The notes: generated by a model not told the origin, from the letters alone. A DNA stretch of 64,000 nucleotides from Ralstonia pickettii (GCF_030582395.1 NZ_CP104381.1:2914001-2978000); one strand, 5' to 3'; positions 18,669 through 29,497 are shown, numbered from the stretch's first letter. A program made the numbers and translations.

Positions 18669-20881
18669 CACCTGCTCACTTCGTTGGTTTTGGGGTCGAC
18701 GCTCGCTGCACCAGCGGCATCGGGTGCGGCGGGGGCGCCTGCCGCGGCGCGGATATCGTGCTTGAGGCGCTCGAACTCGCGGTCGAAGTCGAGCGTGCGG
18801 CGCATGGTCGACATGGCGGTCAGCACATGTGCGCCGGAGGCGCTTTCGTTGGCCTGGCCGGATTGCGGCCGGATCCACAGCCACCAGCGGCGCTCTCGCA
18901 CGTAGAACATGGAAAACACGCCCAGCACCAGCAGCAGCGACCCAAGATACACGATGTTTTTGCCCGGCGCACGCGTGAGCTGGAAGACGCTGGCCTGCAC
19001 CTGCTGGAAGTCGCTCAACTGCAGATAGACCGGCGCCCCATAGAAGACATTGTCCGACAGCGCGTTGATGGCGCTCTGCAACCACTGGCTGCTCGCGGCA
19101 TCGACGGTTGGCGCAGGCTGCCCGTCCTGGGCGCGGGCCAATTGCCACAGTTCCCACATGGAACTGTTGATGATCTTCATCAGCACATCGGCGGCCTTCT
19201 CACGCTCGCCTTCGGGCACCGATTTCTGCAGGAACGTGGCCACTGCGGCAAAGCCGCCCTGTGCACCTGCGGAGCCATCCTTCACGTCCGCGGCACCGGC
19301 AAAGAGATCGAGCGCGCGACGGGCGCTTTCCATCAACTGGTTGCGCAGTTCCGCGCGGTCTTCGCCCGGCATGGAGAGCAGCGCAAACCGGCGCGCCGCT
19401 TCGCCGCGCATCGCCGGATTCTGCAGCGCGGCGCGCAGGCGCATCCAGTCGGCCACGGTGCCTTGCGCATCGGCAGGAATGCGCAGATAGCGGAATGGCT
19501 CGTCCGGCTGTGAGCGCATGCCGGCCAGAAACACCGATTGCCCGTCGAGCGTGACGGGCAGCATGTAGTTGCTGAACTCGTGTGCCTGGCCGTTGGCGTC
19601 GCGCAGCTTGTACTGCACCGACGGACCGACGTTGCGCAGGTCGCGGTCGCGCGTCATCTTGGTAACGTTGCCCAGCTCCGCGCGCAGACCGTTTTCCGCG
19701 CCGCCCTTTTTGCCGACGCCGCGTGCGTCCTGCTTGCCCGAGGCGTCGGTCACCGTTTCCACATTCATCAGGCGGAAGTCGGAGAACTCGACCGTGTAGT
19801 CGCCGCCCTTGCCGGTGAGCTTCGAGCTTTCGCCGACGACGCCCGACATGTCGAACGTCTTGGCGTTGTCGCCGTGCATCGGATAGCCGATCAACTTCAG
19901 TTTCGAGCCGCCATCTTCAAAGCTCGACTGATAGATCGCCACGCCGTCATACACAAACGGCTTGTTCACCTCCACGCGCGCAGCGGTCTGCTTGCCGGTG
20001 CGGCGGTCGGTCACGACGATGTCGCTGGCGAACAGCTTGGGCATGCCGGTCGAATAATGCTCGACGGTGAACTTCTTGAGCGTGATCGTGAACGGCAGAT
20101 CCTGGATCAGGGCGCCATCCGCGATGTTCAAAATCGCCGTGCTGACGGTCGAACCTTCCGGCACGAACGCATTACCGCGAAAGCCCGGGTTCGATGTCGA
20201 CAGCCGATGCTCCGGGCCGATGTCGCTGATGACGGCATTGCCCTTGATGGGCGACTTGCCGCCAAACCACATCTGCGCGCGGATCATCATGTCGCCGTCC
20301 AGCAGCCCGCCGATACAGATCACGACGATGGCCGTATGCGCCAGGATGTAGCCGATCTTGTTGCCCGCCCCTGCCTTTGCCGTGATGAGCGTGGCCCCAC
20401 CATCGCGCGCAAACGCCTTGATGCGGAAGCCGCGGTTCTGCGCAAGCGCGGCCAGGCGTGCGGTCACGGTGGCGATATCGACGGGGGAATCAAATTCGTC
20501 ACGGTGATGGAACGCGCGCAGGCTGCCTTCGCGCACGTTCTCGCGCCAGGCGCGCATGTCGGCCAGCATCTTGGGCGCGTTGCGCACGATGCACAGCGAC
20601 GTCGACACCACCAGGAATGCCAGGATCAGCAGAAACCACCACGCGCTATAGACGGTCGGCAGGGTCAGCGATCGGAATACGTCGGCCCAGAACGGCCCGA
20701 ATTGGTTGACGTAGTTCGGGTACGGATCGTTCTGCTTGAGCACCGTGCCGATCACGCTGGCGATGGCGATCACCGTCAGCAGGCTGATCGCAAAACGCAT
20801 CGACGACAGCAGCTCGACCGTTTCGCGCAACGCGCGACGGCGGGAGCGGATCTGGACGCCGGAAGTGGAGACCGAAGACAT
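18668..20881 (-). CDS. ccs1: Cytochrome c biogenesis protein Ccs1/ResB
   Basis: A 737-residue System II partner of CcsB. Membrane helices are seen near the N-terminus (MRFAISLLTVIAIASVIGTVL and WWFLLILAFLVVSTSLC), then one around residues 170-190 and a last one near the C-terminus (NIVYLGSLLLVLGVFSMFYVRERRW), with a large periplasmic domain in between. VGTVLKQNDPYPNY-type residues after the first helix are characteristic of ResB. Start ATG 20881 in good context. Forms a two-gene unit with ccsB; a hairpin terminator upstream separates it from cytochrome c4. Confidence 0.95.
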   Translation of the reverse strand: MSSVSTSGVQIRSRRRALRETVELLSSMRFAISLLTVIAIASVIGTVLKQNDPYPNYVNQFGPFWADVFRSLTLPTVYSAWWFLLILAFLVVSTSLCIVRNAPKMLADMRAWRENVREGSLRAFHHRDEFDSPVDIATVTARLAALAQNRGFRIKAFARDGGATLITAKAGAGNKIGYILAHTAIVVICIGGLLDGDMMIRAQMWFGGKSPIKGNAVISDIGPEHRLSTSNPGFRGNAFVPEGSTVSTAILNIADGALIQDLPFTITLKKFTVEHYSTGMPKLFASDIVVTDRRTGKQTAARVEVNKPFVYDGVAIYQSSFEDGGSKLKLIGYPMHGDNAKTFDMSGVVGESSKLTGKGGDYTVEFSDFRLMNVETVTDASGKQDARGVGKKGGAENGLRAELGNVTKMTRDRDLRNVGPSVQYKLRDANGQAHEFSNYMLPVTLDGQSVFLAGMRSQPDEPFRYLRIPADAQGTVADWMRLRAALQNPAMRGEAARRFALLSMPGEDRAELRNQLMESARRALDLFAGAADVKDGSAGAQGGFAAVATFLQKSVPEGEREKAADVLMKIINSSMWELWQLARAQDGQPAPTVDAASSQWLQSAINALSDNVFYGAPVYLQLSDFQQVQASVFQLTRAPGKNIVYLGSLLLVLGVFSMFYVRERRWWLWIRPQSGQANESASGAHVLTAMSTMRRTLDFDREFERLKHDIRAAAGAPAAPDAAGAASVDPKTNEVSR

Positions 20882-20904
20882 GCGGGGAAAAAACCTGTTC
20901 AGAA

Positions 20905-20950
20905 ACGAAAACAGGGTGGCGATGCCAGGCGCATTGCCACCCTGTTCTTC
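20905..20950 (-). terminator. Terminator after cytochrome c4
   Basis: ACAGGGTGGC (20911-20920) pairs perfectly with GCCACCCTGT (20936-20945). On the minus strand it is followed by TTTTCGTTT, so it ends the cytochrome c4 message before ccs1. Confidence 0.85.
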
Positions 20951-20993
20951 TTATTGATTGTGCGGCCGTCACATGACAGCCGGGTGCGGCAGA

Positions 20994-21653
20994 TTAGCGC
21001 AGGCCAGCAATGTAGTCGGCCACCGCCTTGATCTGCTGGGCCGTCATGCGACCGGCCAGGTCGTGCATCTGTACGCTGTTCTTGCGAGCGCCGCTCTGGA
21101 AGGCCACCAGTTGAGCCTCCGTGTATTCAGAGAACTGACCTGCGATACGCGGATACTGCGCCGGGATGCCAGCACCCGTCGGACCGTGACAGCCTGCGCA
21201 CGCTGCGATACCGCGCTTGGCGTCCCCGCCGCGATACAGCTTCTGGCCCAGCTCGATCGTGTCCTTGCTCTTGGCCGAACCCGGCTTCCAGGCCGGTTGC
21301 TTGCCCAGGTAGGCCCCGATGTCCTTCATGTCCTGATCCGACAGCGCGCTGGCATACAGCGACATGACCGGGTGGTTGCGATCAGTCTTTGCCTTGAAAT
21401 CCTTGAGCTGCTTTTCGACGTATTCGGCGTGCTGGCCGGCCAGCTTCGGGTTGACGTTCATGGCGCTGTTGCCGCCGGCGCCGTGACAGCTGGTACATGC
21501 GGGCACGCCATTGGCCGGCACACCGTTGTTGAAGATCGTTTCGCCGCGCGCGGCGTCGGCCTTGGCGACTTTTTGCTCTTCGGCATGGACCACGGAAAAG
21601 GCCGATGCCAGGGACAGCGCTGCGACAGCAAAAACGTTCGCGATGCGGTTCAT
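20994..21653 (-). CDS. Dihaem cytochrome c4
   Basis: A 219-residue periplasmic electron carrier with two similar haem domains. After a signal peptide cleaved near VVHAEEQ, haem sites are CTSCH and CAGCH, with axial methionines likely in NHPVMSLYA and the C-terminal VQMHDLAGRM. Such cytochromes pass electrons from bc1 to terminal oxidases. I use ATG 21653, five bases after AAGGTG, instead of the GTG six bases earlier. The adjacent ccs1-ccsB genes provide haem attachment. Confidence 0.95.
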   Translation of the reverse strand: MNRIANVFAVAALSLASAFSVVHAEEQKVAKADAARGETIFNNGVPANGVPACTSCHGAGGNSAMNVNPKLAGQHAEYVEKQLKDFKAKTDRNHPVMSLYASALSDQDMKDIGAYLGKQPAWKPGSAKSKDTIELGQKLYRGGDAKRGIAACAGCHGPTGAGIPAQYPRIAGQFSEYTEAQLVAFQSGARKNSVQMHDLAGRMTAQQIKAVADYIAGLR

Positions 21654-21824
21654 TCGCACACCTTGTTTAGATTGTTTTCGAATGCTGCGTGCGCCGCCCT
21701 ATGCGGGACCCTGCGGCGCCGGGCGCCCCCTCCTCCTCGTGCCGGATCAGCGCATGAAAACGGACCGGCCCGGGCCTCGGGGCGGTCCTGCGACGGATCT
21801 GGTGGGGACGTCCGTAAACCGGCG

Positions 21825-21836
21825 TATTGTACAATA
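21825..21836. promoter_or_regulatory. Perfect palindrome containing back-to-back TACAAT -10 elements
   Basis: TATTGTACAATA is self-complementary, so a TACAAT hexamer is present on each strand, facing engB (plus) and cytochrome c4 (minus). No good -35 hexamer is seen at 16-18 bases on either side. The rest of the 256-base divergent gap shows no gene. Confidence 0.5.
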
Positions 21837-21909
21837 ACACCTCTGCAATGCGACCTCGCGGCGCAGCAACCACGCAGTTCTGAACTGCAGTTTACAGGTA
21901 CTGCCGCGC

Positions 21910-22611
21910 ATGTCGCTCCTGCATCAAGCCCGTTTCTTCATCACCGTCAATCATCTGCGTGATTTACCGGCGACCGCCGTGCCGGAAGTCGCATTTGCGG
22001 GCCGCTCCAACGCAGGCAAATCGACCGCAATCAATATCCTGTGCAATCAGAAGCGGCTGGCTTTTTCCAGCAAGACGCCCGGCCGCACGCAGCACATCAA
22101 CTATTTCTCGGTGATGCCTGCCAAGGCGGAAGACCCACTCGGCTTCCTGGTCGACCTGCCCGGTTACGGCTATGCCGAAGCACCCGGCGAGACCAAATCG
22201 CACTGGGTTCATCTGCTCGGCGACTACGTCCAGGCGCGCCAGCAACTCGCCGGGCTCGTTATCATGATGGACGCGCGCCGGCCGTTTACCGACCTCGATT
22301 GCCAGATGGTCGAGTGGTTCCTGCCGACAGGCAAGCCGATCCACGTGCTGCTCACGAAGGCGGACAAGTTGACCAACAACGACGCCTCGCGCGCGCTCAT
22401 GGCGGCACGCAAGGTGCTGGCCGATTACCGTGCGCAGATCGACGGTGATGTGTCGCTGACGGTGCAGCTGTTCTCGAGCCTGAAGCGCCGCGGCATTGAA
22501 GAAGCGCAGCGAATTGTCGCAGGCTGGCTGTGCCTGCCAGAGGCGCTGGAGCCCCAGCCGCAAGCCGAACAGGCAAAAAAAACCCCGTCGCCAAACGCGC
22601 AACGGGGGTAA
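21910..22611 (+). CDS. engB: Ribosome biogenesis GTP-binding protein EngB (YihA/YsxC)
   Basis: A 233-residue TRAFAC-class GTPase needed for 50S assembly and normal cell division. G1 is [10 protein letters not shown]2 [10 protein letters not shown]3 DLPGYGYA, G4 TKAD, G5 in [10 protein letters not shown] 25-residue polar tail follows the GTPase fold ([16 protein letters not shown]). ATG 21910 is the natural start. It is divergent from cytochrome c4 and precedes hemB on the same strand. Confidence 0.96.
   Translation: MSLLHQARFFITVNHLRDLPATAVPEVAFAGRSNAGKSTAINILCNQKRLAFSSKTPGRTQHINYFSVMPAKAEDPLGFLVDLPGYGYAEAPGETKSHWVHLLGDYVQARQQLAGLVIMMDARRPFTDLDCQMVEWFLPTGKPIHVLLTKADKLTNNDASRALMAARKVLADYRAQIDGDVSLTVQLFSSLKRRGIEEAQRIVAGWLCLPEALEPQPQAEQAKKTPSPNAQRG
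22577..22610 (-). terminator. Minus-oriented hairpin with T-run at the 3' end of engB
   Basis: CCCCGT (22583-22588) pairs with ACGGGG (22602-22607), and the eight A before the left arm become a U-run only on the minus strand. No minus-strand gene ends here, so its role is unclear. Just after it, CCCATCGA (22616-22623) and TCGATGGG (22628-22635) form a second perfect stem without a T-run. Confidence 0.55.
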
Positions 22612-23757
<1,146 letters not shown>

Positions 23758-25590
23758 TCAAGCCGTCGGCTTGGCTGCCTGCGCCGTGCCGATGGCTCGG
23801 CGCAGGCTTTCCAGGAACGTGTCGGCGCGCTCGAAGCCAACCACACGCGCCTTCAGTTCGCGACCCTGCGCATCGAAAAAGATCGTCCCAGGCGGGCCGA
23901 ACAAGCCAAAGCGCTTGAGCAATGCCTGGTCATCGGCATTGTTGGCCGTCACGTCGGCCTGCAGGAGCACCACGTCGGCAAGCGCCTTGCGCACCCGAGC
24001 ATCGGTAAAGGTGAGGCGCTCCATCTCTTTGCAGCTTACGCACCAGTCGGCGTAGAAATCGAGCATCACCGCGCGGCCCGACGCACTGGCGTTGCGTACC
24101 TCGGCGTCGAGTTCGTCCGTGCTCTTCACGCGCTTGAAGGTCAGGCCATGCGCCTCGGCTTGCGTGGAAGCACCGGTCGATGCACGCAGCACCCCGGCCA
24201 GCGGTTGCAGCGGATCGCGCCCACCTGCAGCCACGCCCACCAGTTGCGCCGCACCCGCCAGCGCCAATACGACACCCACCACCTTGCCCAGGCGCTGCAC
24301 GTTGCCTGCGCCGTCCGGCAGCGAGTCGAACGTCCGCAGAAACACGGCCGCACCGATCAGCAGCGCGCCCCAAGCCACCATCGCGGCCCACGCAGGCAAC
24401 ACCGGCTGCACGATGTAGAGGGCCACGGCCAACAAGATGAAGCCGAAGATCGCCTTGGTGACGGTCAGCCAATGCCCCGAGCGCGGCAGCAGATTGCCGG
24501 CACCCACGCCCACGAGAATCAGCGGCACCCCCATCCCCATGGACAGGGCAAACAGTGCTGTACCCCCCGTGGCCGCATCGCCGGTTTGTGCAATGTAGGC
24601 CAGCGCCCCCGCCAACGGTGCCGTCACGCACGGTGAAACGATCAACGCCGACAGCGCCCCCATAACCGCGGCGCCCGCAATCTGGCCGCCGCTTAGCTTG
24701 TTGGATGCCTGCGTCAACCGGTGATGCCACGACGCTGGCAACTGCAACTCGTACACGCCAAACATTGACAGCGACAGCAACGCAATCAGCAACGCAAACG
24801 TGCCCAACACCCAAGGGTTCTGCAGCGCAGCCTGAAGACCCTGCCCCGCCAAGCCCGCCGCCACGCCAAGCGCCGTATAGACCGTCGCCATCCCCAGCAC
24901 ATACGCCGCCGACACCAACGCAGCACGCATGCGCGTGGCATGCTCGCCCACCACGATGGCCGAGATGATCGGCAGCATGGGCAGCACGCACGGCGTGAAT
25001 GTCAGCAACAAACCAAAGCCGAAGAACAGCAAGGCAATTGCCCCGAGGTTGCCACTGCCCAGCGTGCTGGCGATATGACTCTGTTGGTCCTCAGGCTCGG
25101 CCCCGCTGACTACTGCGGCGCTTGGTGCCGTCGGCACAGCGGCCGGCTCCACCTGGAATCGACTCTTCATCGGCGGATAACACAATCCCTGATCCGCGCA
25201 TCCCTGTGACGTGACGATCAATGTGAACGGAGCCGTTGCGTTCTGTGCCTTCACGTGGAATGCGACTTCATGGCGATAGGTTTCGACGTCCTTGTTGAAC
25301 GTCTCATCGAATTTGACCTTGCCTGCCGGCATGTCGGGCGGCGCAAGCGTGACCGTGGCCGGATCTGCTGCCACCGCGAAACGTTCGCGGTACATGTAGT
25401 AGCCATCGGCGATGGCAAACTTGATTTCGACAGTTTGGCCATCGACCTGTGTGGCGGAAAAGCGAAACGCCTGCTCGGGCGGGAGGAAATCGTCGGCAGC
25501 ATGTGCGGGCAGTCGCGCCATCGCCAACGCGATAAGCAGCATTAGCAACTGCATCATGCGTCGCGCGGACAGAAACGAGGAGAAAGTCAT
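23758..25590 (-). CDS. dsbD: Thiol:disulfide interchange protein DsbD
   Basis: A 610-residue transmembrane reductant transporter that brings electrons from cytoplasmic thioredoxin to periplasmic DsbC/CcmG-type partners. Three parts are clear: signal peptide and alpha domain with cysteines in CADQGLCYPPMK; an eight-helix beta domain with cysteines in FTPCVLPMLP and VSPCVTAPLAG; and a thioredoxin-like gamma domain with CVSC in DWCVSCKEMERL. It likely keeps apocytochrome cysteines reduced for the ccs system. Starts 18 bases after cutA; converges with hemB with no spacer. Confidence 0.97.
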   Translation of the reverse strand: MTFSSFLSARRMMQLLMLLIALAMARLPAHAADDFLPPEQAFRFSATQVDGQTVEIKFAIADGYYMYRERFAVAADPATVTLAPPDMPAGKVKFDETFNKDVETYRHEVAFHVKAQNATAPFTLIVTSQGCADQGLCYPPMKSRFQVEPAAVPTAPSAAVVSGAEPEDQQSHIASTLGSGNLGAIALLFFGFGLLLTFTPCVLPMLPIISAIVVGEHATRMRAALVSAAYVLGMATVYTALGVAAGLAGQGLQAALQNPWVLGTFALLIALLSLSMFGVYELQLPASWHHRLTQASNKLSGGQIAGAAVMGALSALIVSPCVTAPLAGALAYIAQTGDAATGGTALFALSMGMGVPLILVGVGAGNLLPRSGHWLTVTKAIFGFILLAVALYIVQPVLPAWAAMVAWGALLIGAAVFLRTFDSLPDGAGNVQRLGKVVGVVLALAGAAQLVGVAAGGRDPLQPLAGVLRASTGASTQAEAHGLTFKRVKSTDELDAEVRNASASGRAVMLDFYADWCVSCKEMERLTFTDARVRKALADVVLLQADVTANNADDQALLKRFGLFGPPGTIFFDAQGRELKARVVGFERADTFLESLRRAIGTAQAAKPTA

Positions 25591-25608
25591 ATCAACGGCA
25601 AACGAACA

Positions 25609-25947
25609 TCAATCGGGATGCTGGCGCGTTTCGTTGGCGACCCACCCAAGATACGCCGGCAAGCCGGCAGCGAGCGGCACAGCGATGATCTCAGGGACCT
25701 CATACGGATGGACCTCGCGCAGCGCGGTTTCCAACGCAGGGTAGGCGGTCCGCGTGGTCTTGATCAGCAGCGGAATCTCGACGGCCTGCTCGATCGCACC
25801 ATTCCACCAATAGGCCGACGCGCAAGCCGGCAAGCGGTTGACGCAAGCTGCCGCACGAGATTCCAGCACAACCTTGGTAACGCGATCCGCGCTCGCGGCA
25901 TCGGGTAGGTTGGTCAGCACCAGCAGCACTTCGGTTCCGGCAGACAT
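25609..25947 (-). CDS. cutA: CutA1 divalent-ion tolerance protein
   Basis: A 112-residue trimeric ferredoxin-like protein of the CutA1 family. Conserved stretches are LTNLPDAASADRVTKVVLE, RAAACVNRLP, SAYWWNGAIEQAVEIPLLIKT (split) and VHPYEVPEIIAVP. The family was named for copper tolerance, but its actual role is unsettled. ATG 25947 has a GGAG six bases upstream; a GTG two codons earlier is less likely. Precedes dsbD by 18 bases, a frequent pairing. Confidence 0.95.
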   Translation of the reverse strand: MSAGTEVLLVLTNLPDAASADRVTKVVLESRAAACVNRLPACASAYWWNGAIEQAVEIPLLIKTTRTAYPALETALREVHPYEVPEIIAVPLAAGLPAYLGWVANETRQHPD

Positions 25948-25994
25948 AGACACTCCACGGATGTTTCCGATAGGTGGACGCCGAAATTAGGCAA

Positions 25995-26023
25995 CAAAAA
26001 AGCCAGGATCAGAATCCTGGCTT
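25995..26023 (-). terminator. Terminator of the alpha ribosomal operon
   Basis: AGCCAGGAT and ATCCTGGCT form a stem around a short loop, and on the minus strand a run of six T follows. It lies about 80 bases after the rplQ stop and ends the long ribosomal-protein transcription before cutA. Confidence 0.88.
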
Positions 26024-26103
26024 CATTGTAATGCGCGCAGAAGCACGCATCCTGCAGCTTGCCCAGCGCGACGCCTTGTCGCACTGGCAAACATTCGCGA
26101 TGC

Positions 26104-26502
26104 TTACTCAGCAGCGCCGTCGACTTCCACAGCTTCGGCAACTTCCGGACGGTCGAGCAGCTCGACCAGTGCCATCGGCGCATTGTCGCCCTGGCGGAAA
26201 CCGAACTTCAGGATACGGGTATAGCCGCCCGGACGAGTCGCGAAACGCGGGCCCAGTTCGTTGAACAGCTTGGTAACCATGTCGCGGTCGCGCAGACGGG
26301 CGAATGCCAGACGGCGGTTGGCGACGGTGTCCTTCTTGGCCAGCGTGATCAGCGGCTCGACAACCTTGCGCAGCTCCTTGGCCTTCGGCAGGGTGGTCTT
26401 GATCAGCTCGTGCTGCAGCAGCGAGTTGGACATGTTGCGCAGCATCGCGAGACGGTGCGACGAGGTGCGGTTCAGTTTCCGCAAACCATGACGGTGACGC
26501 AT
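26104..26502 (-). CDS. rplQ: 50S ribosomal protein L17
   Basis: A 132-residue large-subunit protein near the exit tunnel. It opens with the conserved [17 protein letters not shown] and has [18 protein letters not shown] and [15 protein letters not shown], with an acidic C-terminal tail. Last gene of the alpha operon (rpsM-rpsK-rpsD-rpoA-rplQ), 141 bases after rpoA, with a terminator downstream. Confidence 0.98.
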   Translation of the reverse strand: MRHRHGLRKLNRTSSHRLAMLRNMSNSLLQHELIKTTLPKAKELRKVVEPLITLAKKDTVANRRLAFARLRDRDMVTKLFNELGPRFATRPGGYTRILKFGFRQGDNAPMALVELLDRPEVAEAVEVDGAAE

Positions 26503-26643
26503 GATGATTCCTTCTTAAGAGTGTTTGACCAGCTCTTCTATCACCTCTCGCGAGGCGCGGGCCGGTAGCCTTAACAATAGGCCGTTCAGACAGCAACGGC
26601 GGGAAAACCGGCCGATGCGAACGCACCGGCCGAGCACTGCAAC

Positions 26644-27624
26644 TTACTTCTCCAGACCTGCGGGCGGCCAGTTCTCGAGCTTCATGCCGAGCGTCAGGCC
26701 GCGCGAAGCGAGGACTTCCTTGATCTCGTTGAGCGACTTGCGACCCAGGTTCGGGGTCTTGAGCAGTTCGTTCTCGGTACGCTGGATCAGATCGCCGATG
26801 TAGTAGATGTTTTCCGCCTTCAGGCAGTTGGCCGAACGCACCGTCAGCTCCAGGTCGTCGACCGGGCGCAGCAGGATCGGATCGATCTGCGGTGCTCGGG
26901 CGGCGGCGGCCTCGGCGGCGCTTTCAGTGCCTTCCAACGCGGCAAACACCGACAACTGATCCACCAGAATGCGAGCCGACTGGCGGATCGCCTCTTCCGG
27001 CGAAATCACGCCATTGGTTTCGATGTTCATCACCAGCTTGTCGAGGTCGGTACGCTGCTCAACGCGAGCGGACTCAACGGCATAAGACACACGGCGCACC
27101 GGCGCGAACGATGCGTCCAGCACAATGCGGCCGATGACCTTGCTCGACTCATCGCCGAACTTGCGCACGTTGCCCGGCACATAGCCGCGGCCTTGCTCGA
27201 CCTTCAGCTGCAGATCGAGCTTGCCGCCAGCCGACAGGTTCGCAATGACGTGACCCGGGTTGATGATTTCGACATCGTGCGGCAGCTCGATATCGGCCGC
27301 AGTCACCACGCCTTCGCCTTCCTTGCGCAGCGACACCGTGACTTCATCACGGTTGTGCAGCTTGAACACCACGCCCTTCAGGTTCAGCAACAGGTTGACG
27401 ACGTCTTCCTGAACGCCATCGATGGTGGAGTACTCGTGGACGACCCCAGCGATCGTCACTTCGGTCGGTGCATAGCCGACCATTGACGACAGCAGCACGC
27501 GGCGCAGCGCGTTACCGAGCGTGTGGCCGTAGCCGCGCTCGAACGGTTCCATGACGACCTTCGCGTGATGATCGCCAAGCGGCTCAACCGCAATAATTTT
27601 GGGCTTCAGGAGTGCTGTTTGCAT
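26644..27624 (-). CDS. rpoA: DNA-directed RNA polymerase subunit alpha
   Basis: A 326-residue subunit that dimerises to start polymerase assembly; its C-terminal domain binds UP elements and activators. The N-terminal domain shows [18 protein letters not shown] and [15 protein letters not shown]; the linker is Ala-rich ([11 protein letters not shown]); the C-terminal domain carries [31 protein letters not shown] and [14 protein letters not shown]. Lies in the alpha operon but 233 bases after rpsD, much more than the short gap in E. coli. Confidence 0.99.
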
Positions 27625-27857
27625 TAGGTTGTCCTATTTCAATACCCTCGGCTCGTTACACCGATAAGGCTGACGGGGACTAAAAGAATCCGCCACGGAA
27701 TACGTGACGGAAGACGCGCGTACCGCAATCGCGTTGCGGCACGTAACGATTCGGATTGGATCTGCGCACCAGTGATACCCAGCGCTCGAACACAATGTAG
27801 ACGATGAGCGTCCCCAAAAGGCGCACGAGCCCGCACCTTGCGGCACGGGCCTCGTCA
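27625..27857 (-). other. Unusually long rpsD-rpoA spacer with a hairpin
   Basis: No gene is seen. Read on the minus strand just after the rpsD stop, GGCCCGTGCC and GGTGCGGGCTC pair with two G-U pairs around a GCAA tetraloop (about 27826-27850), followed by a weak TTTT. It may be a partial terminator or a processing site. No convincing sigma70 promoter for rpoA was found. Confidence 0.5.
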
Positions 27858-28481
27858 TTAACGCGAATACAATTCGACGATCAGGCTTTCGTTGATGTCG
27901 CCGGCGATATCTGCGCGATCCGGAACTTGCTTGAAGGTGCCTTCCATCTTCTTGGCATCCACGGCAACCCACGTCGGGAAGCCGGTTTGCTCTGCCAGCG
28001 TCAGCGATTCGGCAATACGCACTTGCTTCTTCGACTTTTCACGGATGGCAATCACGTCGCCCGTCTTGATCTGGGCCGACGGCACGTTCAGTGCTTGACC
28101 GTTCACCAGAATCGCCTTGTGCGACACCAGCTGCCGCGCCTCTGCGCGGGTCGAGCCGAAGCCCATGCGGTACACGACGTTGTCCAAGCGCGATTCCAGC
28201 AGTTGCAACAGGGTCTCACCCGTGTTGCCCTTGCGACGATCGGCTTCAGCGAAGTAGCGGCGGAACTGACGCTCAAGCACGCCGTAGATGCGCTTGACCT
28301 TCTGCTTTTCACGCAGTTGGTTGCCGTAGTCTGAGGTGCGGGCACCGGAGGTGCGGCCGTGCTGACCAGGCTTGCTGTCCAGCTTGCACTTGTCGGCGAG
28401 GGAGCGACGTGCGCTCTTCAGGAAAAGGTCAGTACCTTCGCGGCGAGACAGTTTCGCCTTGGGACCGGTATAGCGTGCCAC
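27858..28481 (-). CDS. rpsD: 30S ribosomal protein S4
   Basis: A 207-residue primary 16S rRNA binder that also acts as a translational repressor of the alpha operon in E. coli. It starts [16 protein letters not shown] and includes [17 protein letters not shown] and the S4 RNA-binding domain [20 protein letters not shown] (split), [18 protein letters not shown]. No zinc cysteines at the N-terminus. It is separated from rpsK by 203 bases that carry a promoter candidate and a hairpin, so S4 may have its own control here. Confidence 0.99.
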   Translation of the reverse strand: MARYTGPKAKLSRREGTDLFLKSARRSLADKCKLDSKPGQHGRTSGARTSDYGNQLREKQKVKRIYGVLERQFRRYFAEADRRKGNTGETLLQLLESRLDNVVYRMGFGSTRAEARQLVSHKAILVNGQALNVPSAQIKTGDVIAIREKSKKQVRIAESLTLAEQTGFPTWVAVDAKKMEGTFKQVPDRADIAGDINESLIVELYSR

Positions 28482-28591
28482 GTTATGTTCCTTCGTTATC
28501 AGTCATCCGAGGCGCACGGCTTCGGATGGTCCGCCTGCTCAGCCCTAAACAACGGGACGGCAGCGAACAGTGGGCTTATGAAAAGACGAAA

Positions 28592-28638
28592 CCCGCCTTC
28601 CGGGAACCCGGAAGACAGGCAAGCGGGCAAGTATAGCA
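28592..28638 (-). promoter_or_regulatory. Candidate rpsD promoter followed at once by a leader hairpin
   Basis: On the minus strand an extended -10 element TGCTATACT lies at 28638-28630, with TGGCGA 17 bases upstream as a weak -35. Starting near the expected transcript start, CCCGC (28627-28623) can pair with GCGGG (28596-28592), enclosing a perfect stem CTTCCGG/CCGGAAG (28614-28597) and followed by TTTCGTCTTTT. This looks like an attenuator-style leader, or an rpsK terminator overlapping a promoter. Confidence 0.5.
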
Positions 28639-28684
28639 CCCGCAGACCGACCTCGCCAGCAGCGGGCGCGGTCGGTCGAATCGC

Positions 28685-29086
28685 TTAGATACGACGGCGC
28701 TTCGGCGGACGGCAGCCGTTATGCGGCACCGGCGTCACGTCTTCGATCAACTGGATCTTGATACCCAGGTTGTTCAGTGCACGCACTGCCGATTCACGAC
28801 CGGGGCCCGGGCCCTTGATGCGCACTTCCAGGTTCTTGATGCCTTGGTCCTGCGCCACGCGGCCAGCACTTTCAGCTGCGACCTGGGCGGCGAACGGCGT
28901 CGACTTACGCGAGCCCTTGAAGCCTTGGCCACCCGAAGTCGCCCACGACAGAGCGTTGCCCTGGCGGTCGGTGATCGTGATGATCGTGTTGTTGAACGAC
29001 GCGTGAACGTGCGCGATGCCGTCGGCGACGTTCTTGCGAACCTTCTTGCGCGCGCGCTGGGCGGCGGTATTCGCTGCTTTTGCCAT
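28685..29086 (-). CDS. rpsK: 30S ribosomal protein S11
   Basis: A 133-residue platform protein of the small subunit. Conserved segments are [21 protein letters not shown] (split), [26 protein letters not shown] (split) and the C-terminal [17 protein letters not shown]. Lies 24 bases after rpsM and ends the tightly packed part of the alpha operon before the 203-base gap to rpsD. Confidence 0.99.
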   Translation of the reverse strand: MAKAANTAAQRARKKVRKNVADGIAHVHASFNNTIITITDRQGNALSWATSGGQGFKGSRKSTPFAAQVAAESAGRVAQDQGIKNLEVRIKGPGPGRESAVRALNNLGIKIQLIEDVTPVPHNGCRPPKRRRI

Positions 29087-29110
29087 AGTTCCTATCCTTT
29101 ACCCGACGGA

Positions 29111-29476
29111 TTACTTCTTGAGCGCGACGCCGGCCTTGCGCGGACCCTTACGGGTACGGGCATTGGTGCGAGTACGCTGACCACGCATCGGCAGGCCCTT
29201 GCGATGGCGCACGCCACGGTAGCAGCCCAGATCCATCAGGCGCTTGATGTTCATCGTCGTTTCACGGCGCAGATCGCCTTCAACGAGGAACTTCTCGATT
29301 TCCTTGCGCAGCGCGTCCTGGTCCGGATCCGTTAGGTCCTTCACCTTCTTGTCGGTCGGGATGCCAGTAGCCTCGCAAATCTTCTGAGCGCGCGAGCGGC
29401 CGATACCGTAGATCGCCGTCAGGCCAATCACGGTATGTTTGTGGTTGGGGATGTTGACCCCTGCGATACGTGCCAT
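29111..29476 (-). CDS. rpsM: 30S ribosomal protein S13
   Basis: A 121-residue head protein of the small subunit that contacts the P-site tRNA and bridges to L5. Seen: [31 protein letters not shown], and the basic C-terminal [23 protein letters not shown] tail, here [17 protein letters not shown]. It follows rpmJ by 21 bases on the minus strand. Confidence 0.99.
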
Positions 29477-29497
29477 TCGTCAATCCTCTTTGCGAAA

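Noticed and set aside
16683..18905. Plus-strand open frame of 740 codons across the sigma factor, lipoprotein and ccsB
   Set aside because: It spans several well-supported minus-strand genes and reads like reverse-complement codon bias.
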